Shown piece after piece: positions 54,148 to 63,807 of a DNA stretch of 64,000 bases; the first letter of the stretch is position 1; the number at the start of each line of letters is the position of its first letter. Under the pieces are notes generated by a model. It worked only from the letters and a program-made list of their open reading frames with translations. It was not told the DNA's origin and searched no databases. Made by a program: the position numbers and the translations under genes. The stretch comes from Okeanomitos corallinicola TIOX110 (GTDB lineage: Bacteria; Cyanobacteriota; Cyanobacteriia; Cyanobacteriales; Nostocaceae): positions 3,451,318-3,515,317 of the forward strand of contig NZ_CP150886.1 in NCBI RefSeq assembly GCF_038050375.1, given 5' to 3'.

Positions 54148-55341
54148 CTACTGAGGGGCAGAAAGTCGTAATAGACGTAATAATCTCATCAGAGGTGTCA
54201 GGGGTGATTCCACTTTGATGGCAAAGGCTAAGATTTGTGTGCTTTGCAACCTGTTAAAATTATTATCACTAACTAAAATTAATGAGGTTTTGCCATTAGG
54301 TAGTTTAGAACCCAGGGTAAAACCTTCAATGTTGTCTAAGGCCACATCTAACGTTTGCAAATCTAATAATCTGTTTTTGGTGACTGGTTGGATGTTTTGA
54401 ATATCGGCAGTTGCTAAACTATTAATGTTTTGAATTTCATCGGCATTTTCTAAGGAAACCTGAAATAAAGAAATCGCAAATCCTAAACCTGTAAAACTTC
54501 TTTCTAAACTCAGGAGGTTGCCATAGTTATCTAGTGCAATTAATTCAGGTAATCCACTATCAAATCTACCTGTAAAATTGAAAAGAGGTGTAACTGGTTC
54601 TGTTTGATAAAGAAACTCTTTTTCTGGCTGATTTTTAGCTAAATTATACTGTAATATCCGGCATGGACTCCCTGAACCTGGTTTTGCTTTTGCACCATCT
54701 TGAATCAGTGCATTTTCAGTTGCGGTAAACAATAATTGATTGTTGGGGGAGATGGTAAGACTTTCAAAACCTAAATTATTACGAATACCTTGCGGTTTTT
54801 GGGAATCTGGTAAAAATTTGTTGGGTATGGGTAAGGTGTTAATAGCTTTTCCAGAAGCCAGGGCAAATTCTGTAATGAAAGGGTTAATTGATTTCTGTAT
54901 ATCTCCTTCGGAGGAAATAAATAATGTTGAGTTTTTTGTTAAAGCTATGCCTTCTGTGTCACTTTTACCAGGCATGAATTTTTGATTATTTTCGTTTAAT
55001 AGGGTAGTTACTGCTAAGGGTGTGATGCTATTTTTAGTTAATTTACCTTGGCTGATGTCAATTTTTAGGGTATAAAATCTTGCAGGTGCTTTGTATCCTC
55101 TGTCGTCGGAGATAGCATAATAAACATCGTTTTTGGCATCATAGGTAATTCCTGATAATCCTCCCAATTCGGTATTTTTAAAATCAAATCCTGTGGGTAA
55201 ACTAGCTGCACCAATGAATTCTATATCAGTTACTTTTACTGTGGCAGATGCTAAGTTATTGATAAATAAACTGCTGATAATTATGGTTATTGTTAAGTAA
55301 ATTATTAGATATTTTTTGGTAATTATTTTAGTGATTTTCAT
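54148..55341 (-). CDS. Esterase-like protein of the phytase family, exported
   Basis: The 397 residues have an N-terminal membrane anchor or signal (YLIIYLTITIIISSLFINNL, about 11-30). They are followed by a beta-propeller-like domain: IEFIGAASLPTGFDFKNTELGGLSGITYD-like segment near 42, YYAISDDRGYKAPARFYTLKI, SDTEGIALTKNSTLFISSEGD, GFESLTISPNNQLLFTATENAL, and near the C-terminus LILVSDNNFN. These match the group called esterase-like activity of phytase. The substrate is unclear; many members are extracellular. It is 23 bp downstream of the RecB-like gene on the same strand. The 286-bp gap towards the kinase gene (53862-54147) shows nothing I can name. Confidence 0.85.
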   Translation of the reverse strand: MKITKIITKKYLIIYLTITIIISSLFINNLASATVKVTDIEFIGAASLPTGFDFKNTELGGLSGITYDAKNDVYYAISDDRGYKAPARFYTLKIDISQGKLTKNSITPLAVTTLLNENNQKFMPGKSDTEGIALTKNSTLFISSEGDIQKSINPFITEFALASGKAINTLPIPNKFLPDSQKPQGIRNNLGFESLTISPNNQLLFTATENALIQDGAKAKPGSGSPCRILQYNLAKNQPEKEFLYQTEPVTPLFNFTGRFDSGLPELIALDNYGNLLSLERSFTGLGFAISLFQVSLENADEIQNINSLATADIQNIQPVTKNRLLDLQTLDVALDNIEGFTLGSKLPNGKTSLILVSDNNFNRLQSTQILAFAIKVESPLTPLMRLLRLLRLSAPQ

Positions 55342-55364
55342 GTATTTTTATAATCTTTTATCTT

Positions 55365-56807
55365 TTATCTTTTATCTAAAAAATTAACTAGCCAGTCTTT
55401 AACTTTGAGCGTGGCACGACAGTCATCTTCGTTATAACGTTGAATGGTGTCTAGGAGGTGACGATCGCCTGTTTCTAACCATTGATCATACCAGTAAATA
55501 CATTTAGCACCACTGGCTTCTTGATCGCGCCATTCAAATCCTAACCATTTAGCGATCGCTTTGAGTGCATAACTTTCAATTGGTAAAGCTACATTTTGTG
55601 TGAGTTTTTCATAAACATCTACAAAGCGATTGAGTATGGGATCAATTAATGTGTAGGGTGTACGGTAAAGTTTTCCTAGTTTTTTAATCGTCTCAACTTC
55701 GTAATTACAAAAATGATAAATTGGGGCTTGGGGATATTGATTAACTAATTCTAAAAATTGCTGCCAAATTAATTCTTCTTGTTCTGGTGTTTCTGCTAAT
55801 AATGAATAAAATTTTTCGGTATTTTCTGGTCTATTAACTACCAAAACTCCCAACAGGTAATTTAAGTTTAAATCTGGTTGTGCCTCAATATCAAAGTACA
55901 ACTCGATGGCATCTGTGAATGTGACAATTCCTTCGGTTACAGCGTAGGGTAGTATTAAGGGAGTTTTTGTTAATTTTGATTGAGCTTGTACTATGAGTTT
56001 AGATGCTACTTCAGAATCAAACCCAATTAAGTTTTCTAAAGTGCTGGGGTGAGTATTTGCCAGTGTTTCTAAACTGGTTTTAGAAAGTGCTTGCAGTTGT
56101 GTATAGCGAATTGGCGTTACACCTGGTAACAATGATAGATGTTGCTGGGATTGAGCGATCGCATAACAGTGATTATGCCAGTGACAAAGATTACATTTCT
56201 GCCGAGCAATAAATATTTCTGGTGGTTCTGGGGACTCAATTACTTGAATATACTCCGCTAAAATACTTAACATTTCTGGTGTCCATTTATTTAGATCCAC
56301 CACATAGGTCGTGTCTTTATTGCGTAATATTAATCCCGCTGCTTCTAGTTGTGATTCTTGTACTGCTCCTAAAATTTCCGCATGAAAAGCAGCTACAACC
56401 TGGTACTCTTGTTTAGGGCGTTTACCTAATTGAATATCTACAGGAATGTAAAACCAATCTCCAAAACAGGATTTTCCCGGCTGTTTGATCAGTAAATCTG
56501 GGCGACTCAATAAGGTATATTCCTCATCATAAGTAGCTAATAATACTCCACGATGAATATATTCTACCCCTTGCTGCATCAGTTCTAAAGTTGCTTTCCC
56601 CCCTTCTTGCCAGTTTCCGTAAGTAAAATCTGGTTGTGTATACGATAAGTTATATATTATACTTTTTTGGTAGGCAATTTTATCCTGTTGCACTTTGACC
56701 AGCAACTCATGGGGAGCATCTCGCTGGTTATAATCACCATGAGTATCTAAAAAAGGTCGCCGCTTACAGCGTTGATATTGGAGTAGGAGTTCAGCATTAA
56801 TGATCAT
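55365..56807 (-). CDS. TM0106-family RecB-like nuclease
   Basis: The 480 residues have a RecB-type N-terminal domain (TLLSRPDLLI near 91-100, with acidic residues; KQEYQVVAAFHAEIL near 133) and cysteines in CNLCHWHNHCYAIA that could hold an iron-sulfur cluster as in AddB/Cas4-type nucleases. A C-terminal RNase-H-like exonuclease module follows (ELYFDIEAQPDLNLNYLLGVL, YHFCNYEV, RYNEDDCRATLKVKDWL; acidic DEDD-like residues). It is probably a DNA or RNA repair nuclease. Its partner and substrate are unknown. Confidence 0.85.
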   Translation of the reverse strand: MIINAELLLQYQRCKRRPFLDTHGDYNQRDAPHELLVKVQQDKIAYQKSIIYNLSYTQPDFTYGNWQEGGKATLELMQQGVEYIHRGVLLATYDEEYTLLSRPDLLIKQPGKSCFGDWFYIPVDIQLGKRPKQEYQVVAAFHAEILGAVQESQLEAAGLILRNKDTTYVVDLNKWTPEMLSILAEYIQVIESPEPPEIFIARQKCNLCHWHNHCYAIAQSQQHLSLLPGVTPIRYTQLQALSKTSLETLANTHPSTLENLIGFDSEVASKLIVQAQSKLTKTPLILPYAVTEGIVTFTDAIELYFDIEAQPDLNLNYLLGVLVVNRPENTEKFYSLLAETPEQEELIWQQFLELVNQYPQAPIYHFCNYEVETIKKLGKLYRTPYTLIDPILNRFVDVYEKLTQNVALPIESYALKAIAKWLGFEWRDQEASGAKCIYWYDQWLETGDRHLLDTIQRYNEDDCRATLKVKDWLVNFLDKR

Positions 56808-57081
56808 GCCTTTAAGCTAACAATAATTAGGACATTTTGGGGTTATACCCAGAAAATTTTCGGTTTTTATTTTGGATTTGGGATTGAGCAATCTAAAATT
56901 AAAAATGTTCCTGTGCTGCATCTGCTTTACTTACTCAAATCAAAAATAGAAGTTGTAGCAGGAAAAGAGTAGAACCCAGAGGACAGAAGCGATAGAACTG
57001 ACATGGATTTGCTATTTAGTGAGCAAATTTAAGATTCTAAACCTTAAATCCCCAATCCAAAATCTCAAATCTAAAATTAAT

Positions 57082-58239
57082 ATGTTGCATCAACATCGTA
57101 GCCAGTTTCCAGCTTTAACAAACAAGATTTATTTTAATTATGGGGGACAGGGCCCAATGCCTCAAGGGGCAATGGATGCTATTATCCAAACACAAGCACA
57201 TATTCAGGAGTTGGGGCCTTTTGGTACTGAAGCCTATGGCTGGATCTCCCCCCAAATGAAGACAACCAAGGAAGCGATCGCATCTACACTAAATGTACCG
57301 AGTGACACGATTACGCTGACAGGTAATGTCACCATTGGTTGTAACATTGGAATGTGGGGGATTAATTGGCAACCAGGTGATCATTTACTCCTTTCTGATT
57401 GTGAACATCCCGGAATCATTGCCACCGCTCAAGAGATCAGCCGTAGATTCTCTGTAGAAGTTTCTACCTGTCCGATGATGGCAACTATCAATGCAGGTGA
57501 TCCTGTATCTGTTATTGCTAAAAATCTACGTCCTCATACCAGGCTTGTAGTTTTAAGTCATATTTTATGGAATACAGGTCAAGTTTTACCCATTAGTGAA
57601 ATTGCTGATACTTGCAGAAAGAATAATTCTCTACTGTTGGTAGATGCTGCTCAATCAGTGGGAGTTCTGCCTCTTAATTTAACAGAATTGGGGGTAGATT
57701 TCTATGCTTTTACCGGTCATAAATGGTTATGTGGTCCGGCTGGTGTTGGTGGTTTGTATGTGCGCCCCCAAGTCAGGGATTTATTAAATCCAACATTTAT
57801 TGGTTTAAATGGCTTGATTGTTAACAGTCAAGGACAACCAATCAGTTGGCAACCAGATGGACGAAGATATGAAGTTTCTACCCTATCTACATCATTGTAT
57901 ATGGGTTTGCAGGAAGCGATCGCCACTCATGACCAATGGGGAACAGCAGTGGAAAGATATCAACAAATCTGTCACAACAGTGCATATCTTTGGCAAAAAT
58001 TAACAGAATTACCCCATGTTAAATGTTTAAAAAACTCTCCACCAGAAAGTGGTTTAGTATCTTTTCAATTAACTAATAATCAACCTAATGCAGAATTAGT
58101 CAAATTTTTGGAATCACACAAAATTTTAACTCGGACAATTGCTAATCCTAATTGTATTCGGGTGAGTGTTCATTACCTAACTTTAGAATCAGAAATTGAC
58201 CAATTAATAGCCACAATTAAAAGCTTTTTAGGACTCTAA
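57082..58239 (+). CDS. PLP-dependent class V aminotransferase-fold enzyme, C-S-lyase-like
   Basis: From the ATG at 57082 it encodes 385 residues starting MLHQHRSQFPALTNKIYFNYGGQGPMP (split; the NYGGQGP loop is typical). PLP residues are in LLVDAAQSVGVLPL and the lysine in FTGHKWLCGPAGVGG. Sequence and length resemble the Synechocystis L-cysteine/cystine C-S lyase group (C-DES), more than IscS desulfurases. It may release sulfur from cystine. A frame open 21 codons upstream (GTG at 57019) lies in repetitive AAATC-rich DNA and is not preferred. Confidence 0.82.
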   Translation: MLHQHRSQFPALTNKIYFNYGGQGPMPQGAMDAIIQTQAHIQELGPFGTEAYGWISPQMKTTKEAIASTLNVPSDTITLTGNVTIGCNIGMWGINWQPGDHLLLSDCEHPGIIATAQEISRRFSVEVSTCPMMATINAGDPVSVIAKNLRPHTRLVVLSHILWNTGQVLPISEIADTCRKNNSLLLVDAAQSVGVLPLNLTELGVDFYAFTGHKWLCGPAGVGGLYVRPQVRDLLNPTFIGLNGLIVNSQGQPISWQPDGRRYEVSTLSTSLYMGLQEAIATHDQWGTAVERYQQICHNSAYLWQKLTELPHVKCLKNSPPESGLVSFQLTNNQPNAELVKFLESHKILTRTIANPNCIRVSVHYLTLESEIDQLIATIKSFLGL

Positions 58240-58406
58240 TATCACCACAGATAAAGGCGGATATGCAGGAATAATTAATCTAGATTTATCTGTATTTATC
58301 TGCATTTATTTGTGAGCAAACATCATCAATACCAACAACTATAAAATTCTTCTTGACTTGATAACTGACCACACCAACAATTTTATTAATCAAACCAAAT
58401 TCCTAT

Positions 58407-59489
58407 ATGAACCGTCCTATCTTATATCTAGCCATTACAAATCATGGCTTTGGTCACACTACCCGCACCGCATCAATAGCAGCTGAAATTCAAAAATTGT
58501 ATCCACAAGTGCTATTAATCATTGTCACCACTGCACCCCGATGGCTATTAGAATCTTACATTCCTGGTGATTTTATCCTCCGTCAACGTTCCTTTGATTT
58601 AGGAGTCGTGCAAACTGATAGTTTGACAATGGATAAAGTAGCCACTTTACAAAAATTAAAAGAAATTAAGAAAAATCAAAATTCTTTAATTGCTTCAGAA
58701 GTTAATTTTATTCGCCAAAATCGTGTTAACCTCATTTTAGCCGATGTTCCTTTTCTGGCAACAGGTTTTGCACAAGCCGCAAGTGTTCCCTGTTGGATGA
58801 CAAGTAACTTCAGTTGGGATTTTATTTATAGAGATTGGGGAGGAGAATTTATTGAAATTGCTGATTGGATCAGCGATTGGTACACTAAGAGCGATCGCTT
58901 ATTTCGTTTGCCTTTTCATGCACCCATGTCAGCTTTTCCCAATATAATAGATGTGGGTTTAACTGGCGGTTCTCCCAAATTCTCCGCAGAGGAAATTCGC
59001 ACAACTTGGGGAATAACCGCACCACAAGAAAAAACTATCTTACTTACTTTTGGAGGTTTAGGTCTACAGGCAATTCCCTATGAAAATATTAGGAAATTTT
59101 CTGATTGGCAATTTATTACTTTTGATGCTTCCGCACCAGATTTACCTAACTTAATTAAAATTAAAAATCGTCAATATCGTCCCGTTGATTTTATGCCCAT
59201 TTGTGGAAAAGTCATGTCCAAACCGGGATATAGCACCTTTGCAGAAGCCACACTTTTAGGACTACCTATTATTACCATACCCCGTGATGACTTTGCCGAA
59301 GCTGCTTTACTGTTAACAGGTATTCAAAACTATAACCACCATCAAATTATTCAACCTCAAGATTTTTTTGATGGCAATTGGGACTTTATTGATGACTTAC
59401 CCCAAGCACCAAAGCAAGCACAACCAATGGCTAAAAATGGTAACGAAACCATAGCTAAAGCGGTGATAGATTATTTGCAGTTAATGTAA
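58407..59489 (+). CDS. Glycosyltransferase (GT-B, MurG-like)
   Basis: A 360-residue protein with a GT-B N-terminal motif LAITNHGFGHTTRTASIAAEI, an internal ADVPFLATGFAQAASVPCWM, and a C-terminal donor-binding region (TILLTFGGLGLQAIPYENI, RPVDFMPICGKVMSKPGYSTFAEATLLGLPIITIPRDDFAEA). This resembles MurG and L-arabinokinase-type N-terminal domains. It transfers or handles a sugar nucleotide; acceptor unknown. It is cytosolic. It lies 167 bp downstream of the C-S-lyase-like gene and 38 bp before the YjbQ gene. Confidence 0.88.
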   Translation: MNRPILYLAITNHGFGHTTRTASIAAEIQKLYPQVLLIIVTTAPRWLLESYIPGDFILRQRSFDLGVVQTDSLTMDKVATLQKLKEIKKNQNSLIASEVNFIRQNRVNLILADVPFLATGFAQAASVPCWMTSNFSWDFIYRDWGGEFIEIADWISDWYTKSDRLFRLPFHAPMSAFPNIIDVGLTGGSPKFSAEEIRTTWGITAPQEKTILLTFGGLGLQAIPYENIRKFSDWQFITFDASAPDLPNLIKIKNRQYRPVDFMPICGKVMSKPGYSTFAEATLLGLPIITIPRDDFAEAALLLTGIQNYNHHQIIQPQDFFDGNWDFIDDLPQAPKQAQPMAKNGNETIAKAVIDYLQLM

Positions 59490-59527
59490 ATAACTCCCAC
59501 CTCCACAATCTCAAATCTCAAATTAGT

Positions 59528-59941
59528 ATGGCACATTATCAAAAACTCTTGAGAATTTCTACCACTGGTAAATCATTTCAGAATATCACCTCTAAAGTTG
59601 CGGCTATAGTCGCAGAGTCTGGTGTAAAAACTGGACTTTGTACCTTATTTTTGCGTCACACATCGGCTAGTTTAGTCATTCAAGAAAATGCTGACCCCGA
59701 TGTACTCAAAGACTTAGCTAATTTTATGGCTAAATTAGTGCCAGAAGGTAATTATTATATCCATGATGCTGAAGGCGCTGATGATATGCCAGGACATATT
59801 CGCACGGTTTTAACCCATACTTCTGAAAGCATACCCATTAACAACGGTTACTTAGTTTTAGGAACATGGCAAGGTATTTACATCTGGGAACATCGCCAAC
59901 ATAATCATAATCGGGAGTTGGTAGTGCATATTTCCAGTTGA
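59528..59941 (+). CDS. YjbQ/UPF0047-family protein
   Basis: The 137-residue protein is full length. Conserved segments are SGVKTGLCTLFLRHTSASLVIQENADPDV and, later, MPGHIRTVLTHTSESIPI and VLGTWQGIYIWEHRQHNHNRELVVHI. The His residues of LRHTSAS, DMPGHI and EHR form the metal site. Members such as E. coli YjbQ show thiamine-phosphate-synthase-like activity, but the true role is unclear. It likely forms an operon with the upstream glycosyltransferase. Confidence 0.95.
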   Translation: MAHYQKLLRISTTGKSFQNITSKVAAIVAESGVKTGLCTLFLRHTSASLVIQENADPDVLKDLANFMAKLVPEGNYYIHDAEGADDMPGHIRTVLTHTSESIPINNGYLVLGTWQGIYIWEHRQHNHNRELVVHISS

Positions 59942-60039
59942 ACTGCTTAAATCGTATTGTCAAAATGTTTTTAAAATTGTGTTCACTTATAAAAACTATC
60001 AAGATATATTCATAGTTCCACTTAATTCCTGAAAGTACC

Positions 60040-61389
60040 ATGTCATCTAAAATTATTCTCACAATTACTCAAGGTAAACTCTCTGGAAAACAATATAATT
60101 TTGACTCCCGTAGCACTTGCATTATTGGTAGAAATCATGATTGTAATTTACAATTGGCCAATGAAGTAGATATGACTATTTCTCGATATCACTGCTTGTT
60201 GGATATTAATCCTCCAGATATTCGTGTGCGTGATTTAGGGAGTCTTAATGGCACTTTTGTCAATGGTAAAAAAATTGGTCAAAGAAAACCTAATCAAACA
60301 GCACAGGAAGGTTTAAAGTTAAATTTCCCAGAATACGATTTACAAGATGGTGATGAAATTAAATTAGGGGATATTTTATTTAAAATTGGCATAGAGGCAG
60401 AAGAATTACCACAGGTTTCACAAGCTAAACAAGTTATTGAAATAGAAACAATAAACTACACCAATACTATTAATCGCTTGCTAGAATTAGCTAATAATGG
60501 TGATGAAAATCTCAAGATAGTTTCATGTTATAACTTGGTTAAGTCTCTGGGTAAGGGCAATGTAGGTGAAGTATTTTTAGCAGAAAATAATCAGCTCAGA
60601 AAATTTGTAGTAATAAAATTGATGTCACCCGCAGTTACTGGTAAAGAACAGAGAATAAATCAATTCTTGGACGAAGCAGAAAATACCAAATCTTTAGCAC
60701 ATAATAATATAGTTGATTTATTAGATTATGGGTTTGCTGAAGAAACTTTCTTTTTTGTAATGGACTATTGTGAAGGTGGTAATGTTTGGGATTTAATGCA
60801 ACGTTCAGGATGGCGTTTACCAATTGATGTTGCCGTAGATATAATTATTCAAGTTCTTGATGGCTTAATATATGCCCATGAAGTAGAAATTCCCCGTGTT
60901 AAATTACCTGATGGAACGGTAGGAAAAGGTAAAGGTTTTGTTCACAGAAATTTGAATCCTTATAATATTTTGATTACCTATATTAATGATAAAATCGTGG
61001 CGAAAATAGGTGATTATGGTTTGGCAAAGGCCTTTGATTTAGCAGGGTTAAGTGGACAAACTCTCACCGGTAATCAAATGGGTATACCTGCTTTTATCCC
61101 TCGTCAGCAAGTGCTAGAATTTCAAAACTCACTACCAGAAGTTGATGTATGGGCAACTGCCGCTTGTTTATATAATATGCTGACAGGGTATTTCCCCCGT
61201 GATTTTACTGGTGATCCTTGGTTAGCAGTCTTGCAAAACGATCCTGTACCTATTCTCAAACGTAATCAAACTATCCCTAAAAAACTAGCAGCGGTAATAG
61301 ATTCAGCCTTGGTGGAAAAACCAAAAATTACTTTTCAAACGGCGGAAGAGTTTAAGCAAGCTTTGATCAAAAATATGTCCCAGAGGTGA
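60040..61389 (+). CDS. FHA domain plus Ser/Thr kinase-like domain, probably a pseudokinase
   Basis: The 449 residues have an N-terminal FHA domain (about 8-118; GRNHDCNLQL at 30-39, TISRYHC at 46-52 and GSLNGTFVNG at 67-76), which binds phosphothreonine. The kinase domain (about 160-445) has a Gly loop GKGNVGEV, Lys193 and DYG at 325-327. However, the catalytic loop reads VHRNLNPYNI: Asp is replaced by Asn304 (AAT at 60949-60951) and the next Lys by Asn. It may bind ATP but should not phosphorylate. It may read phosphorylated partners of active kinases such as the tandem pair nearby. Confidence 0.88.
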   Translation: MSSKIILTITQGKLSGKQYNFDSRSTCIIGRNHDCNLQLANEVDMTISRYHCLLDINPPDIRVRDLGSLNGTFVNGKKIGQRKPNQTAQEGLKLNFPEYDLQDGDEIKLGDILFKIGIEAEELPQVSQAKQVIEIETINYTNTINRLLELANNGDENLKIVSCYNLVKSLGKGNVGEVFLAENNQLRKFVVIKLMSPAVTGKEQRINQFLDEAENTKSLAHNNIVDLLDYGFAEETFFFVMDYCEGGNVWDLMQRSGWRLPIDVAVDIIIQVLDGLIYAHEVEIPRVKLPDGTVGKGKGFVHRNLNPYNILITYINDKIVAKIGDYGLAKAFDLAGLSGQTLTGNQMGIPAFIPRQQVLEFQNSLPEVDVWATAACLYNMLTGYFPRDFTGDPWLAVLQNDPVPILKRNQTIPKKLAAVIDSALVEKPKITFQTAEEFKQALIKNMSQR

Positions 61390-61506
61390 GATAGGAATTA
61401 CCAATTAGTGATGATTACTAATTAGACAGGGTGTTATCATCTAAGTTACAATCAATTTCTACTTCCATAACTGTATAATTACTGAAAGTAACGTCTAAAA
61501 TATCTC

Positions 61507-62295
61507 ATGAAAATTGCTGATTTAATCACCTGGTTTGAAGAATGGGCAAATCCTACTTGGTGTGAAAGCTGGGATAATTGCGGTTGGCAAGTTGAACCTG
61601 GTGTTTTGCAGGCAGAAGCACGGGTATTAGTTTGTTTAACTCCCACCTTAGCGGTGATGAAAGAGGCGATCGCCGTCAAGGCAAATCTAATTTTTGCCCA
61701 CCATCCCCTGATTTTTAACCCCCCTAAATCTCTCTGCACTGGGGAAGCAATGGGGGATATGGTGAAATTGGCTTTTACTCAAAATATCGGTATTTACAGC
61801 GCTCATACTAATTTTGATCAGGTAAATGATGGTACGGCCGATGTTCTGGCACAAATATTAAATTTACACGCAGTTTCTCCCATAGTTCCCACTCAATCAG
61901 GTTTAGGATATGGCAGGGTAGGCAATTTAGAACCATCTTTGACATTACAGGCATTACTTACTCAAATTCAATCTCAACTTCAACCCCCAAAGTTAATTTT
62001 TTCTCCCGCTGCTAACTTAGAACAACAAATTGCACGGGTTGCGGTTTTAGGTGGTTCGGGAGCAGGTTTTATTTCCGCAGCGCTGAAAACCAAAGCCCAA
62101 GCCTATCTCACCGCTGATTGTAAATTTCATCAGTTTCAGGAAAGTCGAGATCAAGGATTAATTTTAATTGATGCTGGACATTATGCTACTGAACGTCCAG
62201 CTTGCGATCGCTTGGTACAAAAATTCAAATCACTGAACTTAAATTGGGTGGAATTGAGTCAAAAAGATGAAGATTTCCGCCAATTTTTACTATGA
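61507..62295 (+). CDS. NIF3-family dinuclear metal protein
   Basis: The 262-residue protein has the family opening MKIADLITWFEEWANPTWCESWDN and metal-site residues in LIFAHHPLIFNPPKS and YSAHTNFDQVNDGTADVLA, with a C-terminal VLGGSGAGFISAA and DAGHYATERP. NIF3/YbgI proteins form hexameric rings with two metal ions; the reaction is not established. It is a complete monocistronic gene, 118 bp after the FHA-kinase-like gene. The gap carries a short repeat at about 61400-61430. Confidence 0.94.
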   Translation: MKIADLITWFEEWANPTWCESWDNCGWQVEPGVLQAEARVLVCLTPTLAVMKEAIAVKANLIFAHHPLIFNPPKSLCTGEAMGDMVKLAFTQNIGIYSAHTNFDQVNDGTADVLAQILNLHAVSPIVPTQSGLGYGRVGNLEPSLTLQALLTQIQSQLQPPKLIFSPAANLEQQIARVAVLGGSGAGFISAALKTKAQAYLTADCKFHQFQESRDQGLILIDAGHYATERPACDRLVQKFKSLNLNWVELSQKDEDFRQFLL

Positions 62296-62395
62296 ATAAA
62301 AACCGCTGACTACTGGCGGGTTAAAAATTTGGCGTTTGCTAGATACTTATAATCATAGTATTATTTATTGCCTGGATTTTATTCCCACAATTTAA

Positions 62396-62442
62396 ACTTC
62401 TTGGTGCTTTTTTTGTCTATGAAATTTTTAGCACCAAGAAGT
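62396..62442. repeat. 13-bp inverted repeat with 21-nt loop
   Basis: ACTTCTTGGTGCT (62396-62408) and AGCACCAAGAAGT (62430-62442) are perfect reverse complements around a T-rich 21-nt loop. It lies 100 bp after the NIF3 gene in a 311-bp gap (62296-62606) with no ORF. Long perfect arms suggest a dispersed element or a structured RNA. It is not a classic terminator because the T-rich stretch lies in the loop. Confidence 0.7.
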
Positions 62443-62606
62443 ATATCTTTGTCTCCACATGACTTTTGCTAGATAATCGTGATAGAGATCACAAATTTAT
62501 TGTAATGACAATCACTAACTTTTAATGTTTGATATCAATGTATTTTCAGTTGAGGTATTGCACACTAAGAGTTATAAATCCTAACCTTAGCTAAAACCTA
62601 ATCACT

Positions 62607-62828
62607 ATGATTCGTACACTCATAGCATCTGCCTTCCAAACAGGATATCTTAGTGTTGAATCAGAGGGTTTACTCCATCAAGTGCTAACAACCAAGTGCT
62701 ATAAATCAGAAGATATAAAAGCTCTTGATAACCTATACGAAGCAATACGCACAGGTAGAATTAAACGAGAAGCTTGTACACAAAGTCTGATGGAATTACC
62801 TGTCTTGAAAAATCTCACTAAGAGTTAA
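62607..62828 (+). CDS. Conserved small cyanobacterial protein of unknown function
   Basis: A 73-residue protein starting MIRTLIASAFQTGYLSVESEG, with LLHQVLTTKCYKSEDIKALDNLYEAIRTGRIKREA. The two-helix pattern with TGYLS-ESEGL and a G-x-I-K-R-E region is one I associate with small cyanobacterial proteins of unknown role. It is helical, cytosolic and without motifs. Coding is supported by balanced codon use and clear start and stop positions. The upstream region is AT-rich. Confidence 0.65.
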   Translation: MIRTLIASAFQTGYLSVESEGLLHQVLTTKCYKSEDIKALDNLYEAIRTGRIKREACTQSLMELPVLKNLTKS

Positions 62829-63425
62829 TCAATGAAATAAATAATGAAACCTCTGTTTTGCTTGCAATTGACTGCCATAAATGGAATTCAACAAACTTGT
62901 TTTGGGTAGACACTCCGTCTACCCATTAGTTATAGATGTACACTAGACCTTAACTAAACTTTATATTGAACTCAGTCAGCATCAAAATAATATAACAAGA
63001 TAAAAATATATTAATAAACTACTTTTGTATTTAATTTATGGAAGGTATGTACTTTTCTGGAGATGTCTATTGATCTTGTCTTTTCTTTCTCCTCCTTGTC
63101 TAAGTCTCTGTGGTTTAGTTAAGTTTTTCAACAGTTCTGATTATCTGCCTGAATTTTATGTCAGCCTGGAGGCAGTACACTCATGGGTGTGCTTAGTAAA
63201 TTTTACTACTAAACAATTGTTCTATATCATTGTCAACAACTCAAAAATAAAAAAAATTCTCAACCATCAAATCATTGCCATAGTTTTTAACTGACAAGCA
63301 AAAATCCAGTCCTAAACCTAATGTTATTGATCAAGAGTGAAAACTATTTAAAGTAAGCCTGAGAATGAGTTAAGATCAAATACATTAGGGTTAACAGTAT
63401 AGCCAAGTCCCTAGACCTCCTAGAA
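62829..63425. other. Long intergenic region with a 9-bp hairpin
   Basis: About 600 bp of AT-rich DNA. A perfect hairpin, TGGGTAGAC-ACTCC-GTCTACCCA, sits at 62903-62925 and belongs to the dispersed palindrome type. An 89-codon open frame at 63025-63294 has no ribosome-binding site, a composition unlike its neighbours and no recognisable motif, so I leave it out. No RNA gene is recognised. Confidence 0.5.
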
Positions 63426-63584
63426 ATGCCAATGACTACAAGTAGGCAACTAAAACAACCGCGATTATCGCCTGTTTTGCAGTATTATTTATTACAAGAT
63501 GGTAGTAAGGAATCACCACCAAATATTAACCTGGTTAGGGCAACTCCAGAGATGTTTAACTTCTATGAAGTAGACATTATCTAA
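63426..63584 (+). CDS. Possible small ORF, 52 residues
   Basis: The ATG at 63426 opens a 52-residue frame starting MPMTTSRQLKQPRLSPVLQ and ending FNFYEVDII. The amino-acid mix looks protein-like and codon use fits the genome, but no family or ribosome-binding site supports it. It could be a remnant. I place it here because it lies in a 600-bp gap near the next gene. Low confidence. Confidence 0.3.
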   Translation: MPMTTSRQLKQPRLSPVLQYYLLQDGSKESPPNINLVRATPEMFNFYEVDII

Positions 63585-63807
63585 GCATCAGCCCAAAATA
63601 AGTTAATTTCAATTCATTCAGTAACTATAGGTTTATAGCAACTATTTCCCGATATTCGACTGCTAACACCAAGTCATTGTGAAATGGGGTTATTAAACAC
63701 AATTAGTTTACAAATCGTGAAATTAACCTGTTGAGGCAATTTCCAATTGGGTAAGACCCAAATTTTCACTGGTTTAACTACGTTGTTTAAAAAGGCAGAA
63801 GCAGTAC

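Noticed and set aside
57019-57081. GTG start 21 codons upstream of the C-S-lyase-like gene
   Set aside because: The extra codons lie in AAATC-rich repeat DNA and encode a lysine- and asparagine-rich tail absent from the family.
63025-63294. 89-codon open frame in the AT-rich gap before the DUF6679-like gene
   Set aside because: No ribosome-binding site, no family resemblance, and a composition heavy in Phe, Leu and Ile expected from AT-rich non-coding DNA.
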